Counted from the stretch's first letter, positions 9,431-22,045 are shown. The stretch: DNA of 64,000 nucleotides from Balaenoptera acutorostrata (GCF_949987535.1 NC_080081.1:64687603-64751602), one strand, 5' to 3'. The notes: generated from the letters alone by a model not told the origin. Made by a program: numbers and translations.

Positions 9431-10730
9431 AAGAGGTTTTGAGAACTCTGGTATAGTTCTTAAGGCTCCAGACCCAGGAAAGCAAATGCCACTCCCTTCT
9501 CCCAGACATTCCCACCGAATCCAGATCTCCCAGACATCTTACACTGAATTCAATGAATATTGCAAGTTGTGAAGAGTATTAGGGCTTCTGCCCAGGAGAG
9601 GTGACTTCTCTGCTTTGCCCCCCTTGTCTCTTCAAGCTCAAGGGGAAGCTCCTAGAACTTTCAAGGGACCACTGCTGCAAATAGCTCTTGAGTTCCTTCC
9701 CTTTGCTTGCGTCCTTTCTTTTTGCCTAATTTTGCTTAATTTGCAGAAGTAGAACTAGTTGTTCTGCCTTTAGTATCCTCCCTTGTTTTTCAGACAGTGC
9801 ATTTTTTGCTTTAACTTAATGTCCTTTAATATGCAGAAATTATGCAGATGAAGCTAATTTCCAGAGGAATGATGCTTGAATATAGTAGTTATGGTTTTGA
9901 TCTAGAATTGTTGCTTTTATAATATCAACTAGTATTCTAAAAAATATCACATTATAGAGGTATATGTCAAGGAGCTTTTAACCTTAAAATAGTAGTTACG
10001 TTTTCTTAATGTAAGTTCAAATTATGCTGAGGTAGAAAATATTTTTTTTTGGTGACTTGTAAAATTTCAGGCAAAGGTAAAGCAACAAAGTGTTCATACT
10101 GTCTTTATAGTCATTTCAGTGCTTTGCATACAGTGTGGCTTCAAAAAATATGCCTGATAGGTCTATTCATATCATAGGTTCTTCAGTATAACTAGGATGA
10201 CGATATTAATGACATATTTTTGTCTACATCATACTCCATACAAATGGCCAAATGGTGCCTGATTCACTTCCTGTGCAGATTCAAGGGAAAACATTGTAAA
10301 CATACACCAATGGCAAGCAGTCTGCCAAGAACAGAAGAAATTCATGGCTGCAGTGGAATACATGGATGTAGAAACCATTTGAAATTCACGAAGAAGCCTT
10401 ATGAGTGTTTAACTTTTCCATGGAGGCAAAATTCTACAAAAGAGTTTGCTTCTGGACCTAGAAATTCTTTGTCACAGTATCGTGTTTTAAAAAGAATATA
10501 TTGATAGACATCACTTTCCTTGTCTGTAACTACTGGAGATGAAACTGCTCAGCCGAACTGCGGTAGGAAATTCGTAAGTAAGTTTGTTGAATCAAGTAAG
10601 AGAGACAGAAAGGTAGTTAAACCTAAGCTCCTTTAATAATTAGTTTTGAAACTTTTTGCTTTGGTTGACGCTTTGGGAGTAGAGGTTAGTTTTCATAGTT
10701 TTTTTTTTTTTTTTTTTTTCCTGAGTGTTC
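9431..10730. other. Intron sequence near the promoter, no repeats recognised
   Basis: This is low-repeat sequence just inside intron 1. Early-intron position and lack of transposons would fit regulatory sequence, but I see no specific element. A poly-T run lies at about 10700-10720. An open frame at 10220-10504 (94 codons) has no recognisable domain and is probably chance. Confidence 0.45.
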
Positions 10731-10734
10731 AAAG

Positions 10735-10860
10735 GGATCTTAGAGGTTATTTGCTGTAACGGCTTCATTTTACGGATGAGAAAATTAGGCCAGAGAATTT
10801 ACCTGCCCAAATTCATGTAGCTAGTGGCCGAGCCGGGCCTGGCTCCTGTCTTCTGATTTC
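10735..10860 (-). repeat. MIR SINE fragment, antisense
   Basis: The text 'cttcattttacggatgagaaaattaggccagagaatttacctgcccaaattcatgtagctagtggccgagccggg' is the reverse complement of the MIR core. Confidence 0.75.
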
Positions 10861-11584
10861 CATTTCACTGTATTTATCCTGAAGGAAACAGCTTTAGTCG
10901 GGGTGCATTTCAGAGTATTTGGAGAAGCTGAAGTCGTGTATATGACAAAGAGTGAAGATAAGTTTCATTTGATTATGGGACAACAGAAATGCAATGTTTA
11001 GCTATTTATTAAGCTTAATTTTCACTTTCCCAGTTTACAGTGTAAGTAATAGAAGATATTTTATTATGCAGTTGCTGTTAAATAAGTAAGGCTAGGATTT
11101 ATTCTTTACATTTATTTTTATTATTACTCAAGTTGACCAGTCTGTGTTTCTGTAGGTCATATAGTCACATGTGACAAGAGCTTTGTTATTTAGAGCTCAG
11201 TGTCGATTATGGTTTCCATTAAAAGAGAATTGATCTGTATTCTTGCTTTTCAAAATCCAGTGTCACTGCCAGTTGACATAATGATAAAGATATAAAGAGA
11301 GAATGTTGATTTTCATCAAAACCTACCAAGCCATTTCCATCAACCACTTCAGTTAGAAACTAGTAGTTTTCATTCCTGAACCCTAAGGTTAAGCCACAAA
11401 ATATTGTCCCATTCCTGAATGGCAGTGTCCCGTAAGTTCTTTTGAAACCTTGGTTTTCCTTTTTGACCTCTGATTCCCAATAGCCTTTGAAAACGCTTAA
11501 CATTTTCCATCTATAACAGTGTTATAGGTACTTGTTATCCATTTATCTTCTTCTCCATGAATTCCCTAGGATGCTGTGTGCTTC

Positions 11585-11665
11585 TTACTCATTGTAATAG
11601 CTGTAGGGCCTAGTATCGTGGCTGGCACACAGTAGGCCCTCAATAAACATTTGTTGTGTTGGTGA
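11585..11665 (+). repeat. L2 LINE 3' end
   Basis: The ending 'gggcctagtatcgtggctggcacacagtaggccctcaataaacatttgttg' is the typical L2 3' terminus. Confidence 0.75.
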
Positions 11666-11837
11666 CTGGTCTTGTTCCTGAAAGCACAGCATCTTAACTG
11701 TTGTAGACATTTCATTGATATTTGTTTGAATGAACTTTATGACAACCTGTGAAAGTTCTGTTGGACAAATGTACGGAACACGATTGGACTGGATGGCCTT
11801 TAAAGGTGCCTTAAAACTTTGAAAGTCAATGCATTGC

Positions 11838-11960
11838 TTCATTCATTCTATCAACAAACATTTGAGTCCCTACTGTGTTCCAAGCACATGTGTACACTTC
11901 ATTGGTGAAAATGACAAGGTCCTTTCAAGATGCTCACAATTTATTTGGGGGGGGCAGATT
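11838..11960 (-). repeat. L2 LINE 3' end, antisense
   Basis: The start 'cattcattctatcaacaaacatttgagtccctactgtgttccaagcac' is the reverse complement of the L2 3' terminus. It faces the forward L2 piece 170 bp upstream. Confidence 0.7.
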
Positions 11961-12270
11961 TTAGAAGAAAATAAAACCACAAACTCTAAGATTTAATATT
12001 GAAAAGAGAATTTTTAGATGAGGAAGAGTAGCTGGATTCCACAGCCATTGTGGTTCCCTAAATTTTACTTACCTTTGGAGGATTCTTTCACTTGGACTAC
12101 CATTTTCACCCTATGGCTGCCGTTAGTCGTGGGCTGGTGATATTCTAATCTTCAGGCCCAAGAGTGGCTAAAAACCCTTACCCTCAGTTCATCTGAGCAC
12201 AGTTAAGACAGCCTGGAACTTTACTGGATACCAAGGGAGACAATATAAGGAAATAGAAGAAATATAAAAA

Positions 12271-12390
12271 TGGGAGTTCCCTGGTGGTCTAGTGGTTAGT
12301 GGTTAGGGCTCGGCACTTTCACTGGTTCAGTCCCTGGTTGGGGAACTCCCGTAAGCCTCCCCTCACAGCCAAAAAAAAAGAAAAGGAAGA
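12271..12390 (+). mobile_element. CHR-type SINE, short form
   Basis: A 120-bp copy: 'gggagttccctggtggtctagtggtta', B-box-like 'ggttcagtccc', then a short body and A-rich tail. It has a 13-bp duplication, agaaatataaaaa, at 12258-12270 and 12391-12403. The phrase 'gtggttagtggttag' shows a small internal duplication. Confidence 0.9.
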
Positions 12391-12403
12391 AGAAATATAA
12401 AAA

Positions 12404-13393
12404 CGCTCTGACTTACAAGTATAGATTTCTGGTGCTATGATAAAATGGAATTTGTTCTCAGAACTCACTGTCCTTATCTGAGTCTGTCTTTGCTTTGGTT
12501 GTAGCTGGATTCTGTCTCCAAAGGATATGCCCAACTTTGGTACATTGGGTTCCTCATTTCCCAGCTTCCACCTGGACTGTCTCTTCTGAGTGACTGCCAT
12601 TTTAACATTCCTTGCTTAGGAGTTTCCTCACAGACATCTTGGCTCTGTTTTGGTCAAGATCGATCTCTAGCCTGCAGCTTACCAGGGTAGCTGGTGAGCT
12701 ACCTGCAGCTCCCTTGTCCAGTGGCAGCCGCTTCAAGTGTTGAAAGCCAGAAGAGACTGCTCCAGGTGGGAGCCAGCCCTGTCCAGACGTTTTAACTTTG
12801 TAAGTTCTTTATATGCATATCTTAACACAACTCAACAATCTTAGCATTCATACAGAGAGTTTCTCTAGGTAATTACTGTTAGACAGTTATAGAAAATTGT
12901 TCCTTCACCAGGAGTAAAAGGGGGTCAGATTTTTATCTCACATAAGGAGATGTGTTGAAGACGGGTACAAACACCATCCACTGGGGTCGTCGAAGCATCT
13001 CCTCTGCTTGCGGTGGTTAGAGAAGAGACCAAGGAGCTCTCCTCCAGGTGGGTCTTGCGGGATGAGTAGGAGTTCATGTGAGAAAGCTAGGGTGTTGGAA
13101 GGGGCATTCTAGCTAGAGGGGGAAGAGAAAACTCCTGATGCACTGAGAAGCACTAGAATGAACTGGTTAAGAATGCACTCAGGAGCCAGGCAGCTTGAGT
13201 TCAGAACTCAGCTCTGAGTGTCACACTTGGAGGAATCTGGAAAACTGGTGTCTCCACAGGAGTAATTGTGATAGCGAACATTCCCAAAACCTCTGAGTGC
13301 AAGAATTTGGAATTCTCTTGGGAGATAAAAAAAGAGCTGAGGGTGTTGTGGAGGAGACCGTGGGGAGGGGCCTGCAGGGAGGAGGGTAATGGG
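12404..13393. other. Intron sequence, nothing recognised
   Basis: I see no exon or classifiable repeat between two short SINEs. It is more GC-rich than the surrounding intron. Confidence 0.4.
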
Positions 13394-13402
13394 GAGGGAC
13401 TG

Positions 13403-13536
13403 CAAAGTTTGCTTTTTCGTTTTTGGCCGCGCCTCGCAGCTTACTGTTTCTTAGTTCCCCAACCAGGGATCAAACCCGCGCCCCCTGCGGTGGAAGCACG
13501 GGGTCTTAACCACTGGACCGCCAGGGAAGTCCCGGT
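13403..13536 (-). mobile_element. CHR-type SINE, short form, reverse
   Basis: It reads 'ttttggccgcgcctcgcagctt..ttagttccccaaccagggatcaaacccgcgccccctgcggtggaagcacgg..cttaaccactggaccgccagggaagtccc'. A 9-bp duplication, gagggactg, is at 13394-13402 and 13537-13545. Confidence 0.9.
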
Positions 13537-13961
13537 GAGGGACTGTGGAGAACTGCCACCTTATATTCTGACTTCATTCGGGACCAATTTAGGCAGCATT
13601 GTTATCTGTGTTCTCTGTAGGCCCAAAGGGCACGTAGGACCATGCAGTGGGTAATAGGGGGTCCCATTTTTGTCTCAATATGCGGTCTGACCTCCAGTGC
13701 CTAGCACAGAGAAGGCAGCCCATATATATATGTTCATTGAATGAATTAAGCAAAGGCTGATCTGTCAGCTGTTTGGAATGGAAGGGGCCTGAGGAGGTTG
13801 TGTGTTTCTTAGAGCAAAGGTTTAAGTTGAACCTGAGAGAAGCTTAGCACCTTACTTTGGGCCAGGGTAGTGTTACAACAAGGGATAGGGGTGGGAAGCG
13901 GTTGGAATGAGAGAGTGGTTGGGTTTTTTAAAATCTTTAAGGCCTTTTTTCCCCAAGTCTG

Positions 13962-14205
13962 ATTTTTTTTTTTTTTGGAATATTTATTTATTTATTTTGG
14001 CTGCACCAGGTCTTAGTTTCAGCACATAGGATCTTCGTTGCGGCAGGTTTTAGTTGTGGCATGTGGGATCTTTTTCAATTGCGGCAGGCGGGCTTCTTAG
14101 TTGTGGCATGCAGGTGGGATCTAGTTCCCCAACCAGGGATTGAACCTGGGTCCCCTCCTGCATTGGGAGCATGGAGTCTTACCCACTGGACCACCAGGGA
14201 GGTCC
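13962..14205 (-). mobile_element. CHR-type SINE, intermediate length, reverse
   Basis: T-rich tail first, then 'ggctgcaccaggtcttagtttcagcacatagg', body, 'ccccaaccagggattgaacctgggtcccc' and 'ggaccaccagggaggtccc'. The likely duplication is imperfect (ccttttttccccaa near 13943 and ccttttcccaac near 14206), so this is an older copy. Confidence 0.85.
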
Positions 14206-14262
14206 CTTTTCCCAACTATGAACCACTCTAAGAGTCACTACTTGACTATTTCTTATTCTTTT

Positions 14263-14600
14263 TTTTTTTTTATTGGAGTAATAATTTTTATTGGAGTATG
14301 GTCGATTTACAGTGTTGTGTTAGTTTCTGCTGTACAGCAAAGTGAATCAGTTATACATATACATATAGCCACTCTTTTTTAGATTCTTTTCCCATATAGG
14401 TCATTACAGAGTATTGAGTAGAGTTCTCTGTGCTATACAGTAAGTTCTTATTAGTTATCTCTTTTAATATATATAGTAATGTGTATATATCAATCCCAGT
14501 CTCCCAATTTATCCCTCCCCTTCCCCTTGGTAACCATAAGTTTGTTTTCTACGTCTGTGATTCTGTTTCTCTTTTGTACATAGGTTCATTTATGACTATT
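14263..14600 (-). mobile_element. Artiodactyl/cetacean-type L1 3' end, antisense
   Basis: Antisense 3' UTR: 'attggagtatggtcgatttacagtgttgtgttagtttctgctgtacagcaaagtgaatcagttatacatatacatat', 'cattacagagtattgagtagagttctctgtgctatacagta', 'ttggtaaccataagtttgttttctacgtctgtg'. The same 3' end is seen forward at 18415 and antisense at 23515 and 29790, so one L1 lineage was active repeatedly here. Confidence 0.88.
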
Positions 14601-14808
14601 TCTTGAAAAGATATGTTAAAATATCATTATAAATCCTCATACTATTGGCTCATACCATTGATTCTTTTCACTGTGGAATCGCACTATCTTGGTTCTCTGG
14701 TTGAAACCATTAGTTTCACTAAATACTTAGACCTTGGATCAGTTCAGTTGAGCTCATGGAGTTTTATGTACCATGCATTTTATAACACTTGCATCAAAAT
14801 ATTTTGTA

Positions 14809-15126
14809 GGGGCTTCCCTGGTGGCGCAGTGGTTGAGAATCTGCCTGCTAATGCAGGGGACACGGGTTCGAGCCCTGGCCTGGGAAGATCCCACATGCCG
14901 CGGAGCGGCTGGGCCCGTGAGCCACAACTGCTGAGCCTGCGCGTCTGGAGCCTGTGCTCCGCAACGAGAGAGGCCCGCGCATCGCGATGAAGAGTGGCCC
15001 CCGCTTGCCACAACTGGAGAGAGCCCTCGCACAGAAACGAAGACCCAACACAGCCAAAATCAATCAATCAATCAATCAATCAAACATACGCATCTGATTC
15101 AAGATCCTCATTAAAAAAAAAAAAAA
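14809..15126 (+). mobile_element. CHR-type SINE, long form
   Basis: A near-consensus copy with A box 'ggtggcgcagtggttgagaa' and B box 'ggttcgagccc'. Its tail contains CAAT repeats, (ATCA)n, in place of the usual (TAAA)n, then a second poly-A run. The duplication aaaatattttgta lies at 14796-14808 and 15127-15139. Confidence 0.93.
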
Positions 15127-15139
15127 AAAATATTTTGTA

Positions 15140-16525
15140 AATGCAAATCAAAGTTTTTCCCAATGTGCAAGCATAGTTCTGAAAGTTGAGGACTTCCTAG
15201 AGTGATGGTGTGAGGTCCCTGAAGTTGACAAAGTTAGAAGCCATCTGAGCTATTTTTTGAGTGTGTCAAGTCTCTATTTAATGGCATAAAATTAATAAAC
15301 TTTCAACTATGCACTAGAGATTCATCACTTGGAAGTAGTAATTGCTGGTTTCAAGGTTCCAAAATGGGAATTTGCCCCATATGATTTTGAAAATTAGACC
15401 TTTACCCTGAATTCAGAGCATGAGGCAGTCTTCATGTCAGCAAATCTGTCTGGAAACAGGCTGCCTCTGGGTCTCTAAAGGTCAGAATACAAATTGACTT
15501 TTTAAGAAAAAAAATCACTATGGGAAAGCTGTTTAAGGAGGTTCGCTAGAGGGGCTTAGCTTCTAGTGACCCCAAAGCTCCTGATGGTTCTGAATTTCCT
15601 ACTTAATTTATGTAGTTAAACCAGATTCTATCTAGGACCTCAAAGATCTTAATCAGGATACATTCATCTGGATATTGCAAGATAATGGAAAATGTTAGAG
15701 AGGCAGGTCTGACGCTCCTGAAGTGAGGGACTCTCAGATTTTGAAATCCTGAGCAGCTATCTTGTATCTCAAGTGTTGCTAAACTTACTTTGGAAAAGAA
15801 AAATAGGTAAAAAAATCACAGGACAGTAGTAGCCATAAGAGACTAAAGAGAGTTGATCTTTTTCTAAGCAAACAAAATCAAAACTTTAAAAATGGAAATA
15901 CTATTTTTTTCCTTGCACAGCATCTTTCCCTGGCTCTGTTTTCAGTTTGAATTTGCCTTTGAGAGGGAGAGATTTTCTGTTTCTTGTTGAGAGCCGACTG
16001 GATGTCCTTACAAAGTAACAGCTTTGGGGAGATTAAAACGGTATCATTTAGAAATCAGTAAGTAAATGGTGATTTAAGACAAAATAAGTAGTGATCTCTT
16101 CATATCTGTAACACTAAGTTATATTCATTGTATACGTACCATCAAGCCAAGCTTTTTTTCTCAATTACAGTATCAGAATGGAAGGAATTCAAAAGCAGGC
16201 AGCACTCGTTTATTTTTATGTGAATAGGTCTCCCGAGGAGAGTGCCACAATTAACCTAGAAATTCCCTAATGCAGAAAAAATAACTTCCCTCGTGCAACT
16301 TCAGTAAGCAGTCTCATTAACTTTTTTTTTTTTTTTTTAAAGGGCTGGGGTCCTCCCCATCCAAATGCATCATTTAGTCAGTAGTCTGAAAAATTGATTC
16401 AGAGATGTAAGTAACAAATAAGACCAAAAAAGAAAAAATAGTCATCCTACTTGTCTCTTGGCAGGGAGTGCTGCTTTGTGCTCTCATGTGCCTTTAATTT
16501 AAGGAATCTTGGAAAAGAACTGGAC
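15140..16525. other. Intron sequence, nothing recognised
   Basis: No exon or named repeat is evident. A poly-T run is at about 16322-16339. Confidence 0.4.
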
Positions 16526-16529
16526 TGGG

Positions 16530-16690
16530 AGGCTGATCTCTGCTCAACCCTGCATTGACCTTGGGCATTGGGCATTTCATCGCTGTAAACCTCGGTTTCT
16601 CCGTCTGGCAGAGGAGAGTGCAGGATTTCCTAGCTGTGACTCTGGCACTGTGATGTACCCACATAAGGACTAGATAAGTGTAAAGTCTCT
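16530..16690 (+). repeat. MIR SINE
   Basis: MIR core is visible: 'gaccttgggcattgggcatttcatcgctgtaaacctcggtttctccgtctggcag', a diverged form of the usual 'cctcagtttcctcatctgtaaa'. Confidence 0.65.
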
Positions 16691-16983
16691 GCAGACTCAT
16701 CATCCTACACCTGGAGCTGAAGAAAGTGTGCAGAGGGGGCAAAAAAGTGGCATGCGCTCTGTGAGGTGATGTAAAACGATGCTTTCCAGAGCCTTTGGAT
16801 GGCAGCGGTTCTTTATTCCTGGATGAAATATTAAAGAGGCGTTTGTTTTGTATTGGTGCCTAACACCTAGTTGAACTGGGTTCACTACATTCTTATCTCC
16901 AGATGAATCCTTTAGTTTCAAACACTAAGCAGTTTAGCTCTGGGTGGTTTTCTGGGCCTTAAGTCAGGGCCTGGATCGTCTAG

Positions 16984-17240
16984 AGTAATGCTTTTGAAAC
17001 TTTTTTGACCATAAATCATAGTAAGAAATATATTTAGATTTGCTACCCAAGACTCATGTACACTGACACATAACACACATATGTAACTGAAACAGAAGTT
17101 TTATTAAATGGTATCCTTTTAACGTGGCATGGATACTGATATTTTCTGTTTTGTTGTAGCCATAAAATCCTAACTATGACTCATGCAAATGATTTCATGA
17201 CCCGTAATGGGTTGAAAACCACAGTTTTGAAATACAGTGC
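16984..17240 (+). mobile_element. hAT-type (MER58/Charlie-like) DNA transposon relic
   Basis: It begins 'gcttttgaaacttttttgaccataaatcatagtaagaaatatat' and ends 'catgacccgtaatgggttgaaaaccacagttttgaaa', the ends of a mammalian hAT nonautonomous family as I remember it. It has no coding capacity. The orientation is arbitrary. Confidence 0.6.
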
Positions 17241-18410
17241 CTTAGAGAAGCCGTTGAAGTTTTGTACCCTCTTTTTCTCTCTATGTAGTTTTGGTTTTCT
17301 AGGAGATGGAAATACAGTTCAACTCAGGGACCTGTACCCACCAGCCTACCCCACCCCTGGCCTGTCTTGCTTTTCTGAATTTCCATAGATTAGAGAATTG
17401 GCCTAGTCTCATTGGAAGCCTAGGTGTCAGAAGATAACTATTCTAAGCCCTTTAAGCCCAGAGCCGGAGAGAGTTCAGAAGAAACCAGGAGTGGAGCAAA
17501 AACAGCTGTTTAAGTGGCTGTATTTTGGCTTCCTGTGATGTGTTCATTTATTACTGAGTTAGGACTCAGAAATGATACATCTCATCTAAGTTATGAATGT
17601 CAAGTGCTAACCTCTCTATATGACTGTGCTTTTCTTTTTAGCTGGGTGGATTTACCTATAATGTGGAGCTATTTGGGGATTTTATGTATTTTCTATTAGT
17701 TATTAAATTTTTAACCTCAGTTTCTAAGGATCAATTTATATTTTAAGTAATCATAATAATCATCCCTCTGGAGTGTGTTTACATTTTAAATAAAGATAAT
17801 ATAACCATAATAAAGAATAATTGCTCATAAATCTTTAGCACAATGACTGTATTTTATGTATTTCCTTCTAGCAGTTTTTTTTAATGCAACTTTCAAAAAT
17901 ATGACTGTAATCATACACTATTATGTTCTTGCCCTCACTAAAAATTGTGCCACCAGCTACCTAGTCTTTAATTATCATTTTAAGTGGCTGTATATTTTTC
18001 TTTTCCTTCAGTTTTCACCCATATTTATTTAATGCTTGTACTATATGAATTTGGCCCTGGAACTCTCATCATGCATAAGGTACCCTGCTCTCGAGGTACT
18101 GGTAATCTGTTAGGTACAGCAGCATCATTTATCTGTCACCTACTGTTGGCTATTTATTTTCGCTTTTGTAAATGTTATGATGAACAACATTGTTGTGCAT
18201 ATAGGTTTTTTGTTTTGTTTTTTTTCCTCCAGATTTTGGATTATTTCTTTAGGAAAAATTGTAAGAAGACTGCCATATTGCTTTCCAAAAGGCTTGTGCC
18301 ACTTTATAATATTTACAGCGACATATGTAGTATTAGTTTTGCCACATCTGACCAGCCATGGATATTATCATTTATAATTTTTTCTGGGGGAGAGGGATAA
18401 ATTGGGAGAT
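17241..18410. other. AT-rich intron sequence, possibly old L1 in part
   Basis: The stretch 18180-18330 ('tttaggaaaaattgtaagaagactgccatattgctttccaaaaggcttgtgccactttata') resembles antisense L1 ORF2 end. The rest is unassigned. Confidence 0.4.
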
Positions 18411-18414
18411 GGGG

Positions 18415-18640
18415 ATTGACATATACCACACTACTGTATATAAAATAGATAACTAATAAGAACCTACTGTATAGTACAGAGAACTCTACTTAATACTCTG
18501 TAATGACCTATATGGGAAAAGAATCTAAAAAAGAGTGGCTATATGTATATGTATAACTGATTCACTTTGCTGTACAGCAGAAACTAACACAACATTGTAA
18601 ATCAACTATACTCCAATAAAAATTAATAAAAAATAAATTT
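18415..18640 (+). mobile_element. L1 3' end, sense
   Basis: It reads 'tgtatataaaatagataactaataagaacctactgtatagtacagagaactctactt', 'gaatctaaaaaagagtggctatatgtatatgtataactgattcactttgctgtacagcagaaactaacacaacattgtaaatcaactatactccaataaaaatta'. This is the forward version of the 3' UTR seen antisense at 14263. It is 5'-truncated. Confidence 0.88.
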
Positions 18641-18649
18641 TTTTCTTGA

Positions 18650-19260
18650 TAGATTGTAGTACTTCATTGATGTTTGATTTGTATGTTTTGGCTGACTTGT
18701 GAGTGTTTTTCTGTTTGCTTGTTTACTTGTTATTTTTTCCTTTTGTGAATTGTCTGTTCCTGTCCTCTGTTTCTCTATTGAAGTCTCCTGGTTCTTCTGA
18801 ACGATATTTTGTAAATATATATTCTATAAATATAGTAAGGATATTAATCCTGTGTCTCTTATGTATCCAGATATGTCTTCTACTCCATTGTTTGCCTTTT
18901 TATTTTTTATATAGAAAATGTTTACTATTTGGTTTAACCATCTATCCTTTTTTATAATTGAAATTTCTTCCATTATTCCTAATTTTTGAAAGTAATTCTT
19001 TACCCAGAGATTCATTGAATATTCATTTTTCTTTTATCCTAGTTATATAATTTGGTAAAAAAATAACTTTTTGCTTTATTTTGAAATGTATTTCATTGGA
19101 TGGTGTAAATTGAGGAATGTAATGGTGTTTCTAAAAGTTGCGGTTATTCAGCATCATTTATTGAATGGTGCTTATGCTTTCTTTTATATTTATTTGTGAA
19201 ACTACCTTATAGTCTCATAAACAAGGCCTACTGTGGGCTGTGTTGTATTTTGAGGATCTC
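18650..19260 (-). repeat. Probable old L1, antisense
   Basis: T-rich text such as 'aaggatattaatcctgtgtctcttatg..' and 'cagcatcatttattgaatggtgcttatgctttc' resembles antisense L1 ORF2 ('caccatttgttgaa'). It is strongly diverged, so the assignment is tentative. Confidence 0.5.
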
Positions 19261-19309
19261 TGCTTTTAATACCTGCCCTATACTTTTTTAAAAAAAATTT
19301 TTTCTTTTC

Positions 19310-19650
19310 TTTCTTTTCTTAAAAATTGAAATACAGTTGATGTACAGTATTATGTTAGTTTCAGGTGTATTACGTAGTGAATTGACATTTGCATATATTA
19401 CAAAATTATCACCATGCTATGTCTAGTAACCATCTGTCCCCATACAAAGTTATTACAGTATTATTGACCATATTTCTTATGTTGTGTGTTACGTCCCCAT
19501 GGTTTATTTATTTTATAACTGGAGGTTTGTGTCAATCTCCTTTACCTATTCTACCTCCCCACCCCCTTTCACTTTTAATTATTGTAGCTAATGTGTTGTT
19601 CTTGATTGTTTGCCATTATGTGTCTATAATAATAGCTGGACTCTCTCTAG
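19310..19650 (-). mobile_element. L1 3' UTR, antisense
   Basis: It reads 'ttgaaatacagttgatgtacagtattatgttagtttcaggtgtattacgtagtgaattgacatttgcatatattacaaaattatcaccatgctatgtctagtaaccatctgtcccc', then 'gtccccatggtttatttattttataactggaggtttgt', the same class as 1160-1822. Confidence 0.82.
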
Positions 19651-19714
19651 CCGGGTCAGCGAATTAATGGGAAAGGAATCATTTGGCTCTAAATGACTGG
19701 CTGTTTCCCAAACT

Positions 19715-19865
19715 TCAGGATTTCAGAGTCTCAGTTTCTTTATCTATAAATTGGGAATAATGATTCCTCCCAGGATTGTTTGGAGGTTTACATGAGGTGA
19801 TACTCCTGTAGCACGTGGCATTGTACTTGCAGCATAGATGGTGCTCAGTACAAGTTAGTTTTATT
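19715..19865 (+). repeat. MIR SINE
   Basis: 'gagtctcagtttctttatctataaattgggaataatgattcctcccaggattgtttggaggtttacatgaggtgata' followed by 'gtgctcagtacaagttagtttta' gives the MIR core and 3' end in order. Confidence 0.78.
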
Positions 19866-19869
19866 TTTT

Positions 19870-20900
19870 GTTTATGGTACCACCATGCCTGTTGCTGTGG
19901 TTGCATTAAGGCTTCGCTATTTTAAGAATCACCTTGGATACACAAAAGTGGGGCTATTGAATTTTTGTTTGCTTGTTTCATGTAGTTCTGAGTCCCTTTA
20001 TCTCTTCTCTAGATGTACCAAGGCGGGGTTACTCTGTCATCTTTTTACTGCCGCTTCCCAAACTTGTTCTGTGAAAGCCAGGGGTCAGGGGAGGTATGTG
20101 GCTGGTGGGTTCTGTGTTCTCTTTTGCAGCCTTTTCTCTCTCTCCATTTGCCATCTTGTCCTGAAATGATGAGTTCATTGTCCCTGCTGGTCTCCTGAAG
20201 GGCAAGGGCTGTGTATCCTGTGTCTTCCATGGGGAATACATTGAGGTAGGGATGAAATTTTAATTACCCCAGTTTAGCTGCCCTCCACTGGAAGACTGGG
20301 CATTATAAACCAGCAGCTAGTGGGCTGAGGTCCACCCGCAAACAGATTTTGTCTGTACACGATGTTTTTAGAAGTTTATATTAGTAGCCAAGTTTTTAAA
20401 ATGTGGATTTCACATAAAAGTCTGGCTTGTTGGCTTCTCTTGACAAATGGGAAGATGTAGCTGGGCCAGGCCGCGAGTTCCCCTGCTGTGGGTCCCTTGA
20501 TCTGCCCACTTCGCCTAAGGTCATCTGAGTGAGGCCATGAGAGGCCACGCCCATGCACCCCTGCCGCCTGCTGGTGGGAACACGGCACAGTAGCCAGAGA
20601 GCTTTCCTGTTTTCCTCTGAATCTGAAAGGTATTTTCCCTTTTATGGAGTCAGTGGTCAGAGGTTTCTTGGTATTTGGAAGAAGAAGAAGAAGGAGAAGT
20701 TGAAAGATAACCAGAATGCCTATATTTTTAAAAAGTTAGGTGGAGGTGGAGGGAGGAAATTAAGACACCTTTCATAAGAGATCCTGATGTTGTACACACA
20801 GTAAATAAATGTATAAATAAAGGTGGGTATTGGTAAATTAGGCGTGGCATCTAGCCTGCCCCTCTCTGGACGCCGTGTAATAGTGATTGGGGCCAGGGAT
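19870..20900. other. Intron sequence, weak old-repeat traces
   Basis: The stretch 20180-20250 ('gggcaagggctgtgtatcctgtgtcttccatggggaatacattgaggta') looks like weak L2 3' end. Around 20290-20370 is a possible hAT relic. A (GAA)n-like purine run lies at 20679-20700. No exon is seen. Confidence 0.4.
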
Positions 20901-20904
20901 CCAA

Positions 20905-21065
20905 GTCCCAGAAGCCTGGGTTAGACTCTTGGCTCTGCCATCTCCGAGCTGTGTGATCTTAATCCCTTCTTCAAAACCTGCCCAGCTGTAAAATGGGAGT
21001 TCAGACAGTACCTGCCTCATAGTGTTATTATGAGGGTTAAACGAATAAAGTGCTGGGTCCCAGCC
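20905..21065 (+). repeat. MIR SINE
   Basis: 'tgggttagactcttggctctgccatctccgagctgtgtgatctt..', 'cagctgtaaaatgggagttcagacagtacctgcctcatagtgttattatgagggttaaa' match MIR from tRNA-related part to core. Confidence 0.8.
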
Positions 21066-22045
21066 TTTCCTCCAGGAATATTAGGGTTTTTGCTGCCCTT
21101 CCTCCAAACTAGTTTCCAGATTATTTAATAACTCTCTTTTCTCTCTAACTCTTCTTTGTCTCTTCTTTGTCTTTGAATCAGTTTCTCTTTCCCTTTCTCC
21201 CTTAGTTTTCTCCTTATTCTTTCCTTATATGCCAGTGCTTCTGGAAAGTGCTCAAGCATCATTACACTAGTTCTGTGACATTTGGAAAGTCACTAACCCT
21301 CTTTGATCCTCATCTGAAATTGATTTTTCATAGTTTTAAAGGACATAGTATATGTGAAAATACTTAATATATCAAACGTCCTATAAAAATGTTAAGGGTT
21401 GTTATCATTTAGCTGGTCATAAATATAAAACATGACTATATACTTCTTTGAATTTAGAGAGTTTTGTCTTCTTTATCCTCATTTTAAAAGCAGATGAATA
21501 TAATATTTACATTTAATTTTAGAAAAACTTAAAATTAACATTATTACCTTTTATTGTGTAGATCTGGATTAATATTTTTCTGGAGTCAGTTATCTGCAAT
21601 AGAAAAAAAGCTTCCCATGTTGTTAGAGTCTCAGTAATCTGCTTTAGTATTCATATTGGCACTTCTGGGACTTGGAAAATCCTAGCTGTCTGATATTTTA
21701 CAGGAAGATTTTCTTTGGGGAGAAAGGGTGTTGGGACTAGCTAGGTTATTTCATTATATTCTGATTTTTGAAATATTTTTGAATTTATATTTGAGTGGCT
21801 TAATAAGTTCTCTTTACATTTCAAAGTTTAGATCTTTAAACAATTTGAAAGAATGAATAATTTTCCTCCAGAAGGTCAAACTAAATTAGAGAGGTTAGTT
21901 ATGCTTAATCTGATGTGTGGATTATCTGTAGGTACATATATGTCTGTGGGCTCTCATAGTTCTCAGGGGTGGTTCTCCTACCCCCTCCGTTTTATTTTTT
22001 GTTTGTTTTCTTTTAAAAAAATATTCTACCTTACTCTTCTTTTTC
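21066..22045. other. Intron sequence, nothing firm
   Basis: A pyrimidine-rich stretch (21130-21220) and a weak forward MIR-like piece (about 21275-21400) are the only structures I can point to. Confidence 0.4.
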